A DNA stretch of 64,000 nucleotides from Hermetia illucens (lineage: Eukaryota > Arthropoda > Insecta > Diptera > Stratiomyidae): assembly GCF_905115235.1 (NCBI RefSeq), contig NC_051850.1:160456615-160520614 (forward strand), read 5' to 3'. Below the pieces are notes generated by a model that was given only the letters and a program-made list of their open reading frames with translations, ran no database searches and was not told where the DNA came from. The position numbers were made by a program, and so were the translations under genes. Each line of letters starts with the position of its first letter. Within the stretch, counting starts at the first letter, position 1. This document shows positions 23,401-35,400 of this stretch, piece after piece.

Positions 23401-26400
23401 GCGCTGCTGTTCCTAGTTTCTAGATGCTCCTAACTACTATTCTTCGATTTGATATATCAATAGCACTTCTAAATGGCCCCTCCCTCTTCTTGTGAATTTC
23501 AACTTTCTGTGGGATGAACTGAATTTAAACTTTCCACTCAGCGGTGGCAATTATCAATTGAGATCTCATCCTCACTCTCTTAACAACAACGTAAAACAAT
23601 CGATTGTTTTATGCAAAACCTTATTAAAATCGGTTTACTGTCTGTCTGTCCATCTGTCTTTTTTTTCTTTAAGAGGAGGAAATCAAAGGACTCTGGTCTG
23701 GGCACATCAAAGTGTGGAATTTTTATCCACTAAAACCATCCCTGACTCGCCCCTACACCGTGGAACCACCTTGAGGTATTACATCACGGGGCGGAGTTAG
23801 CTTACTTTAGCTAGGCCTCCTTCCGTCTACCCTCGAGGTTTGTAACTGCGTGTTCCTCACTTCTTCTGTTTTTTGCAATTTATCCCGGATTGCTGCAATC
23901 ATGGAATTGATCCCATCCCAATCCACCTGGCAAGCTATCATTTTCTGGACAACATTTTCTGGTGATACCACTTCACCTGGAGTTTCCTCTAGGTTCCTCC
24001 GTTCTTCCACGAATCTAGGACATTGAAAAAATAGTTTGGTCAATTTGATGAGGTTTCAAATTTAAAACTGTACAAATATTGGCGGCATCCTCCATGGCCG
24101 GTGAAAAACTGGGTGATATTATAATTGATCTCCCCATACTTTCTCTCCAACTACTCCCCAATGGAAGGGATCAACATGTAAGTCCAATGACCCTTTTCCG
24201 ATTGGTCCCACCGGTATTTTCACCTACGATAAAGGAGAGATGGATCTGTTTTTATATATTTTCATCATCTCAGTTACCATTAAATCAGTTGGCATCATTC
24301 CAGAGATGACGAAGGCAGGCAGAACACACCCTTAAGTAGACCGCAGTCAATTTATGTTCATTGCCTAAAACGTGCAACGCTTTTTGCCAAACTGGGACTG
24401 CACATAACAAGATAGAATTCACCACCCTGGCTATGAGCAGCCTGCAAGTATTCCGTCCCCTACTACGTTCGGCGTCATCTTTGCCAGAACCATACCCGTA
24501 TTAGATGCTCTTTCGCAAGTAGTTCTTTGTGCTGCTTAACATTGAGTTTTCCGCCTATCATCACTCCCAAGTATTTAATAGCCGGCGTGGCAGTGATAAT
24601 ACCATTCCCAATTCCAATGAAGGCATAATTTCTCTTGTGGCGCTTAGTGATGAGCACCGCTTCCATCTTTTTCTCCGCGAGCGCCAATCCATCACTCTCT
24701 AACCAAGCCTTAACAACACTGATTTCTTCACTTGAGTACAACTCAGCATCTTCGAGATGCTTTGCGACAACAACAATAGTCTGTGGAGATCTTACAAAGA
24801 CACCGCGCCCCAGGTTGCAGGACTGTGGTGGATTCTCATGCCCTAAAACCATCCCACTTTTTCCTTCTTCCTTCTCCGCGGGACCGCCATAAAGCTTCCG
24901 CTCTTTGCGCTCCGAAAAAAATAGAGGACAGTAGAACATGACATGCGCCGGGTTCTCAGGCGTGTAACCACAGCCAGGCCAAAAGGGTGCATCATCCAAC
25001 CTGTATCGGAATAAGTGCTTCTAGTAACTATCATACTCTGACAGGAATTCAGTCAGATGATAGGTAATCTCGCCGTGTAGTCGCTGAATCAATTCCTCAA
25101 TGCAGGGAATCAGAGTGTGGGTCCAGCGGCGCCTCTGCAAGTCCTTCACCGTTGTAACCACTTTTCCAGTGATTCTCGCCTTGTAGGTAGATGAATAGCA
25201 TTGAGTGGCAACTCATGTTCACCCACCCCCGATTATTCTCACACGCTAGTGCTTCCTCTCAGACCATGCCACGTATAACAGGGTAAAGTGACTCACTCCG
25301 GCCACGTCTATATCGTCTATATCTTAGGCCACAAATACTATTCTGTATTCCTTTTCGAACGATTGATAATCAAGACCGCTTCCATCTTTTGTTTCGCAAG
25401 GTCAAGTTAAACTAATGGTTTCGCTAGCAATCACTTCAACATCTTCAGGTTATTGTTTAGAATAGTGAGGGATCGTAAGTCCACATCCACTTCATGTTAG
25501 ACCAGACCAAATGGAGAGCAACTTACTCATACTTTTTTTTGGTGCACGGATCCCTCGTTTCGGGCATGGCACCCAAGCATTCAAAAATAGGAACTAACGG
25601 TTTCGTCCAGGACAGGGGCAACTCATCAGACGCTACCTCACCTCTGCCCTGGGGGCAGCGTGACCGTAAGTGGCTACAGGTGGAAAACGCTCCTTTATTT
25701 ATTCGCAAAAACACGTCAAGGGTGGGAATTATATCTAAGTGAAACCGCCAATAGTTTGAGCCTAGGGCAGAGGCGAGCCAGCCTGGACGAAACTGTTAGA
25801 TAGGGATCTTCGGGTTGTTTTGCGACGACAACCATGGCTAGATCATTTTCAAAACCGATTATCGTGGCCTTCTTTGCCACGGGCAAGACAAAAACCCCGT
25901 TCTACTTAACGTTCCAAAGGAGAGAACCCAACACTGAGCTGTGGGGCATTTTTGCTGTGACGGTGTACTTTAAGTGTACGTCCTTCATCCATATCGTACC
26001 AAATTTCCATTCCCGAGAGTTAACATTTGACGAGCTTAGTCAAATAACTAGAAACACCTGTTTTAGCCTGTCAGCTTTTTATCCATTCCCGGCTGACTGA
26101 ATTGGACGCATTTTTGACGTCCAATGTTATGACGATACAGAATTTATTAGAGACCATGGCATCTCGAGGCAGCTTCAAAACCACGTCAACGGCGTTAATC
26201 GAAAATGTCGCTCTGATAGATTATCCCTATATTCGAGCATCTTTTCTACCATGTCTATAAGGCGATATGATGATGAATGTCGCCGTTGCTTATTGGGCTT
26301 CGGTAACAAAGCTAATTTTTGCGACTTGCACCGATCGGGGAAAACTGCTTGGTAGAACCTTTCGGGTCTGTTCTTAACAGCGAGCTTAAGAGCTCTATTA

Positions 26401-29400
26401 GGATTAGCATCCAAACCAGGAACTTTATTGTCACTGAACCTCCGGCAAATCCCGGCAACTTCCTCCAGGATTATCGAAGGAACGGTAAAGACATCCAACG
26501 TTTGTTTATATTTTTTGCGCTTTCCTTTATGCGAGGGAAAGAGCGCCACCACTATATCCGGAAAAGGACGCGGGCAAGTCAGCTGTGGCGTTTGTCTTCT
26601 TATCTTCTTCATGACAACCCTGCACGCTATTCCCCAGGGATGTTGGTCTGCCTCCGCCCAAAGTTCCTTGAACCATTTTCGCTTGCTGGTCCGTCCAGCC
26701 TGCTTAAGCTTAGCTCAAAGGTTCGCGTATGCTTCCCATTTCTCGTTGAAGTCTGGTCTTCTTCTAGATCGTTGACAGATCCGTCTTGCTAGGAACCATG
26801 CAGCCCATAACTCCACGATTTCTTTGTTCCATCAATAGTTTGACCGCCTATTGGTAAGGATTCGCCACCTCGTCCTGGCATTGGCCCTTTCCTACTGACT
26901 CCATCCATTGCTTATCGCAGAAGTCTTGAACTGGGTCTTGCAAATATTCCAGGAAGTTGGTCAATCAAAAACTCATGCTTTTAGGTTTTTCTGATCGTGT
27001 TCCATTTTGATGATGTCAATTGTCTTAAAATTAGCCAAGGCCAGGCTTTATTTTTCAATTTCCACTAATATAATTTTCCGCATAATGATTAATTCTCAGG
27101 TGCACGTCTCTTATCTTCAAGTTAATTTCATTTGTTTGACTTGGACTATTCACTATTCAGCTTACTTAAGTAAATTTTCATCCCACTTAGGCCATTTGTC
27201 TGATCACTGAAAATCTTTTCCAGTATTTCTAGCAACGTATTTGTCGTTCCCTCAGTTTCCTCGGTCTCTTCACCGTACCCAACCGTGCTTTTCTCGATTC
27301 CTCTGCTTTTCGTAATTTGCTGTGGATAGATGCGATCATAACATAGATATCCTTGCGGGTTCCCAACTTTCTTGCCATCTATTTACAGATCTCTCCCTTT
27401 TATCGGCCAAGATGTTAAACGACATCATTCCCAAGCTGACGAAGCCTTCATCATCTGTGCTTCGGTAGACTGCACGCAGTTTATGGGCATTAGCCAATAT
27501 CTGCAATGTCTTTCCTCAAACTGTGGCTGTGTAGGCTCCCCCTCTGTTGTGTTGTGTTGCTTATAATCAAAGTTCACGCCAATCATCACTCCCAAGTATT
27601 TTATGCCAGGCTTGGAAGTGATTACTTATTCTGCTTGGCAATAAGGACCATTTCCTTGTCAGACCAAAACACTCTAGCCAATCCTCTACTTCTCCGATTA
27701 CTTAGCATGAGTATAACTCAGCATTTTCGAGTTGCTATTTGACCACAACCAGTGCTGTGTCGTCGGCATAATCACTGAGAAAAACTGTACATGAGTACGC
27801 AGTACGGAGCCCCGTGAATTACCTGCCTAGATAAAGTACTCCTAAGGTCTGTCATCGGTATCATGCCAGAGCTTCCGTTCTTGTATATAGCTATTAACGG
27901 TAGCGGTGACATATGGGGAATACCAATCTTTCCCAAGCATTTTCGTATAGGTTCCAATTGGCCGGATTGAACGCATTTCTCACGTCCAAATTCCATTAAT
28001 TGCATATTCCGCGAAGCCAGTAACCAAAATAATGACATCAATGCTTGATCTGATTTCGCAGAACACATTCTACCGATCTGAAATGCCTCCTTGATTTTCG
28101 ACAACCGGTAGCAATCTAATGTATACAACCCGCTCCAACATTTTCCCCACACTGCCGAGAAGACATATAGGTCTGCAGGAAGATTGTTTACCTGGAGGTT
28201 TGCTTGCAACAGTACTAACTTCTACCGCTTCCATGCTGTAGGAAGTATCCCCTGAGACATGCACACTTCGAACAAATCATCGAACATGTCCAGTCTGAAT
28301 TTTACGGCAAGCTTAAGGACCCTATTCGCTACCGCTTTCCAGACCTGTGACTTTTCTATATCCCTTTCTATGGCAGATTTCAAGTAGCCCCGCTTTCATA
28401 AGTCGCTGCAGTTGTCGGTGCCCTACTTCCTGGGCGAATAACCCCTTATGATCATTTTTAACAAGAGAGTAATAAAGGAGGAGATAGTAGGAACAGTCTC
28501 ATCATGATTCTATAGACGTTACCCCAAGGGTTTACACCCGCCTTTAAGAAGACCTGTTTAAAGTATTCGCTCCTACTCCGCTGGATGGCCAGCTTGAGGG
28601 CTTTGCAGGCTTCTTTATAGTCATGCTCTGTTTGCCTCTGATCAATGCTATCGCCCTCTGAGCCGTTCGTCTGGCCGGCTAGCAGGCTGATCGAAGACTG
28701 GCCAATTCTCTATTCCACCTGAACTTGGGTCTTTTACCAGGGAATGAGCATCTACTAGGCTTCGACGCGTCGCATGCTTTGAAGATACGTTACGTCAGAT
28801 AGAAAGCTCCTTCTGTAGAGGGCCTACCTTAGTTAGTTGGTGTAATCACACCTCTGCGTAGGTCTGCGCGTCCAAAGCATTTACACACCAGCTGGACGTC
28901 TTTCTCGGTAATGGTTCTCTGCCCTATGGCTCGCACCTATTTCAAAGAGGATTGCCTGGTGATCAGTGTGGGTGTAGTCCCCGCTGATGCATTAGAATAT
29001 ACTACGTGGCAATGCAGGGCTGACAAAGGGTCGGGTTCACGATTGATGCAAACCGTTCCTTTCGAGAGGTGTTTACATAACCATCGTTGGCCAGAACTAT
29101 ATCCAGCTGCACCAACGCTTCTAATAGACTGCGCTTCCTCACATTAGTTTCTCCATTACCTCACTCAAGTATCCAAGCGTTGAAGTGACAGGCAAAATCA
29201 CCTTTGGACTTCGTCGTCTTGCATCGGGAATAAGACTTCGAATTTAGACAGTGCCAGGCTTCGTGGCCCGCAGCAGTTCTACTAAAGCTACTAGTTGTCT
29301 GATCTATAATGCATTGTACGGCTTACCCACTGCACACCCATATCGCCTCTCCACCAATCAAATCTGCAGCCCATACGCCACAGTGCCCATTTCTATAAGG

Positions 29401-32400
29401 TTCACTTATAATGGCAATTTCCATTTCAGATTCGTAACTGGCTTGGTGTCCTCAAGTAAATCCTGAGCCAATGATGATTGAGATTTATTTGAACAAACCT
29501 CATTTTCTCTTTGCATTCAATGCCTTCTTAAAATCCCAGCAATTACCACTTCCGGTAATATGTTTGCTACCCCACCCCTCATTTCTTTCACACTACAGGC
29601 ATTTGGGGTCCCCATTGCACACCCTGGTAAATCGCCTTGAACCTCCCTTCCCCCAACACCTTTTCAGACCGATCAATGCTGCCGGTGCACACCTTCATGA
29701 CTCATATAAAACACCTCCCAACCCATCCAATCCGTACTATTTCGGCCGTCATCTACTTCTGGTTCATTTTGTGGCCGTTTGAGAACCGCCATCGGCTTTT
29801 CTCAAACTGACAATACACTCCTCCGCAAGTTCTTTTAACTTGTATCATTCTTTCAAAGCAGTACAAATTTCTCCTTTTGAAGTCACTTGTCTTGTTTTCC
29901 CGCGCGTACTGCAGAATTCTTCCCAAGTGAGTTTTTAACTTGAGTGTGAAAGCTGTCAGTTTTTCCCACGTTGGATCTTTTCAGCTCGAACATGAGATCC
30001 CCTGGGTTCTTCAAATTCTGTGGACATTTTCGCTCCCGGCGGTCCCGTCCTTTTCCCGTACTCTTTTATTCGGCTGTAATTCTATAGCAATGCGTTTAGG
30101 CGTTACTTGAGTGGGCTATGGCAATGGTGGGGCAGTTTTTTCCTTGGAATTAATTTCATCGTCCTGCGATCTGTTATAGAGGGCTCTGGTAGCCGCTTCA
30201 TATTATTTGTAGTTGGTGCACCTTGAACTTGTCCTTGATAAATTCGGACAGCTTAGATATTTTTGCCCGATGCTGGGTGAAAGGTAATTCCTCTGGGTTA
30301 GGGCTCAGTTCCCTATGAGTCACTCCTTTTATGCACTCCACCCTGCATTCTTTCGTTTACGGTCGTTGGATTTGGCGGAGATCTCAGAGTTGACGAGCTC
30401 CTCGTGAATGGGTCCTATTCGTAGTCCTGGACTACCTCCTGCTGTCATCCCTCTTGAACAAACACAATGGGTGTTAACACCGTTTTTGTAGTCCAGCAAC
30501 ATGCTTTTAACTCACCTCTCTTTGGTTTTATTACTTGTGTTCTCTTTAAATGGTACTACGTTTGAACACTTCCTTCTTCGAATCTAAAATACTTGTTTCT
30601 TTAGACGCCACGTTGGCCAAATTGATTGCTCACCACCGAGGCACTGTAGTCAAGGAATATCGATACGCAGGAGCCCGCCCCCCTATTACCAAAAGTCAAA
30701 AGTCCGAGCAACTTCACCGTAAGTTTACTCCTTCTCTCGTCTTCCAAGGCGGTTCTATGTTCCGGGTATCCTTTGCATAGTCGCACTATTCCATACACAG
30801 ACTGAAAGGAAAGTGAGATATTAACACATCAATCATCTGTCACCTGTGATCGGACCTAATGGGAAATCAGACAACTAATAGATTATCTGTCTGTCAGTCT
30901 GCTACATTTTCTCAGAAACTGTTGCACCGTGTGAGGTTCTGAACCGTGAACGTTCACACATACAGGTAGTCACATATTTCTACGCTGAGTTTTAAGGGGG
31001 TCCATATACGTACAAAAGAAGGTTGTAATTTTTTTAATCGGATGTGGTGATGAAGAATATCAAATGGAAGGTCTTGAGAAGCTAGCACCTGTTCTGATAT
31101 TTGACACAAAAGGGACAAGCGCAGAAAGCTGTCACTACACGGTCCTAAGCTCCAACATACCCTCAGTAAAGTGACTGGAAACACCATTTAGGTTCGTCCT
31201 AGAATCATAAAATTTCACTACCGAGTTTGATGCGAATAGCATTATTTCTAACAAAGTTTTAGTAGGTTAAAGTTGTCCCTTTTGTATAAATTAACTGGAA
31301 TCTAATATTTTGAATGTCAGCACCACACTCAACTGAATAGTTTGACATATGCATTACGAGGTACACGTAGGAAGATTGTCCACGCAAACACAAAAGGAAC
31401 GCAGAAAACCATTCATATCTGAAGAGTCAAGCACCCGGTCTCTGACTTCTTAGATCTATTTTCATTGGAATTAATTCTCTTTCTAGATCCCACAATCGGA
31501 GGCAATATTTTCCCATACAGATCCTTTCTACCAGGATTCTTGCCACAAATTCTACGGATTGCGTACTGGTCGACAGGAGTCACCATGCTCTCGATTCAAA
31601 TTGTAGCAATAGATTGCCTGAACGTGAATCTGATCAATCAAATTCGATTACATTTGAAGCTCCTGAATCTGAACTTATCTGAATTGGTATCGTCAAAGCA
31701 GTCGTCAAAGGACGCTTTTAACATTTTAAAAAATTGCATCAAACACCACCAGATAATTTTACGGTAAGTTGTTTTGAGGCGTAATAAATCTATCTGGTTT
31801 CAAAATTCAAATCTATCTTTCAGGCTGAGAAACGAAATTGAAAGTATCTTCAAATATCCAGTTTTGGTCCAATTTTCGGTTTCATTACTAATTTTCGTCA
31901 TGACCGGATTCCAGGCAATTGTATTGACTGGAGCAGATGGAATAATACTCGTTTATTTTTACTGTGCATGCATCACCTGCCAGTTGTTCTCGTACTGCTG
32001 GTTTGCTAATCAGGTTATGGAGGAGGTAAATTCTTTCTTTTTGGTTGAAAGTTAAATGTTACGATCCTCCGGGGTCCACTTCGATCACACGGTTCCCAAA
32101 GCAGAAGTGAGGCAGCCTCTGATGAGTTTGCTCTACCCAAGGTTTTCAATTTGCAGTTTTGCTCTTTAAAACTACTCGGGAGCTTCATGCAGAACAGGAC
32201 AATACTATATCATCACCTTGGAAGCGGAATCCGTAAACTATGGCATCACTCACTGCAACCATCCATTATGGGCCATAACAGGTTATGACCGCATCTCCGC
32301 GTGTGCTTTGTTTCTTGTTCTCCGCAACACTATCGAAAAAAATTTGGGGACGTAACCAATAGAGCTTGTCTACGGGACTCCACTTCAAAATACCTCGAAA

Positions 32401-35400
32401 AGCAACAGGCCTTAGCAACTTGGGGACAATTGCCACTTCATTTGCTATATCGATTTGTCAGCTTCTCGTTAGGCAAGAATTTCTTTGTAAGCCGGGCATT
32501 TCCGCCACAAACTTTGGACATTCCACACGCAAGTGACCCGTTTTGCAGTTTACACACCTGTGAGCGATGCAGTTCGTATACCCCTATGAGTACCCTGGAC
32601 TCTTTCCTTCTTGATTAGTCTGCCCAGAAAAGTTCCCTCAGCCCTTCTTTTTCATTTTCCAATACCGTCGCCCATTTTCGACTCCACAAAAATGGCTTTG
32701 GCCTGTACAGTGGCGTCGCTGCTCCCTTCCTAGCCAGCTCTTTCGCTGTCTCGTTGCTTTCTCCAATGACCCCGGTACCGGCACAATCTGCCGTAAGGGA
32801 TCCGTCAGTGTACCAAGTAATCACGCGCTGGCTTAAACGTTATGACAATGCCATGCTCTCCCAATGTGTTCCACCAAACTTTTTATCGAAGTGAAAACTC
32901 GTTGTCACATCATCCTCTAGTATCAATAACTGTGGATTTTGCCTATAAATAGATGGTTGCCCTTCACCTCTTGGTGGGGTAAAGCGCGTCAACCATAACT
33001 ACACGCCATCGCTCGCGGTTACCTAAAATGCCCTTCAGCATGACTCATAACTCCTCCATTATTCCGAGGCAAACGAACTCTTCTGGCGCCTCGTCGATCA
33101 TCTTGGGAGAGTGGATTCCACTCCTTAATGTGTGACCTATTCACTGCAACTTCCATCTTCCAATCACAGTGCGTACGAGTGGCAGGCTTGTGCACCGACT
33201 AAGTTCTTAGCTTGAGATGTCACCGATAACTAGAAGAAATACAGGACGCACCCCTAGCGGACCCCACCTTGGACCTCAAAATCCTTCAGGATTTTACCTC
33301 GGTGCAGCACGTGACATTTTGCGCCATCATATGTCGCTCTAGTAATAGCTATTACTTTTTCCGGAATGCCCTTCCTGCGTAGAGCACTCCAGATTCACTT
33401 CTTGTTAACGCTATCGAACGTTTCCTCGGAATAGAATAAGAGCAGGTATAGCGAATCTCTAAACTCTGCGCACTCTTCCAAAATGAACCGTAGGGGGTTG
33501 GTGTGGTCAATGCATGAGGATTGAAAGCGTACAAGCTAGTTTACGCTCTGTCGATCAAGCTTTCGAGATATTCTTTGAAGCGTTCCAGAATTTTCTTAGC
33601 TATTATCTTTGCGATGGCAGGGAACACGCAAATAACCCTTCAATTGTCACCCTCAAATGGGGGATCCTGACGAGCATCCCTTTCTTCCACTCTCTGACAA
33701 AGTCTCTAATTCCCAAGATTTCCGTACGAGTGGAAGCAGTAACTGCATGTGCATCGGTAAATAACTCTGCAGAGAGACCACCATGCCCAGTGGCTTTACT
33801 CCGTTTGAGTACATTGTGTGGATGTGAAGTCGCTGGTTGACGTTCTCCACAGGACCATCGAAAGATTTGCGACCACATGAAAGCTCTTTCGTGATGTTGT
33901 ATACAGTTCTGAAATCATTAAGATATACGGCATCTTCCGCTTCCCTGGCCAGCGCACTAGCAAATTCTCCCTTGTCATAGCGTACACTACCCTGAACTTC
34001 TCGGGATTTCGCTCGGTAGCGGAACTCGAAGACGTCACTTCCGCCATCACTCCCAGCGGTCAGTAGATGCGTCAACCCCTTCCGTTCATTTATCCGCTTC
34101 CAGAGAAATGAGCACTTTTGATGGTGAACCAATGCTCATCGATATTCTCAGACGGGTTAATCAGCATATATGCCGTTAGATCAACAAAATAGTCGAGTGA
34201 CAGCTAGATCGTACAAGCGGTTGACGTTGAACTTAGGGGCCACAGTTCTCCAACCCTGCAAGAAGTGGCGGACGTGGTGGACCATCAATTGGTGATCCAC
34301 TTCGAGGTCGATGTCAGTGTCTCTCTTATTACGCACACCCAGAAGACAGTTGCTAAATCTACTACTGATCACGAAGTGGTCGATCAGATTGCTCGTACGG
34401 TGTTGGCCAGTTGAAACCCAACAGACCTTATGGAAGGTTCTGTACTCGAAGAATATTCCCGTTCCGGTCGTCAAGAGCGTGTTTCCCCATCACACGCCGT
34501 GCAAGGTGTTGTCATATCCCGCCTTGGCATTCAGATCTCCCATCACGATCACAATGTCACCTTTAGGAAATCTTCCCTGAACTGCGTTTAATTGCTCATA
34601 GAAATCATCCTTCTCCACTATGTCGGAAATTTAGGTTGGAGCATAGCATTGTACAATTGTGAAGCACCTTATGCTGAACTAAAATCTTGCAGTTAGAAAT
34701 CGGTGGGGGGCTCCCAGGTCAACAGAGCGCGCCCTGCGGTAGCTGTCAGAAGCAACTCGACACCAAATTCGCGGCTGCTACCATTAGGCTTTCCTGAATA
34801 TAAAAGCCACAAGAAGGAGAGAAGTACTCTCTAGGATCCCAACATCTCACTTCGCTTAGGATGTCCACTGGAATTCCTGTTCAAGTTGTAGAAAGCGAGA
34901 ATTCTCAGGACCCTCGCTATTGTTGTCGAGGAGCGTGCGCACATTCCAGAATGCAATAACAATCCGTTTTCGATAACCAAAGGTTGTTGCCGTGAGGTCA
35001 GTCCCTACTCTAGGCGTTGTTGACGTTTCGGTAGCAATAAAGTTTTAGGCGCCTCATATGATAAGCAGAGAATGTTTTGAGTGTCTTCTTAAGCCCCAGC
35101 TCATAGTGCACCCCGGACATTCTGAAGTTTGCCCTCCTTGCCTGCATCTGTGTAGGTAGATGGAGAAGAATCAATGTTAGAAGGACCTCTAAGGGTGCCG
35201 TTGGGCAAGTTCTCATTGCCCCAATGATACATACAAACAAGCCGGTCTTTGCAGTTTGTGTAACTCGCTGGCTGTTTTGCTGAGTTCCGTTTTGTTTGCA
35301 CAGATTACCGCCCCATTGATAAACATTGACTTTACTAATGCAATTTACAGCATTTTCGGGATGCATCCTCATTTTTTCCTTGCTATGAACTGATCTACTG

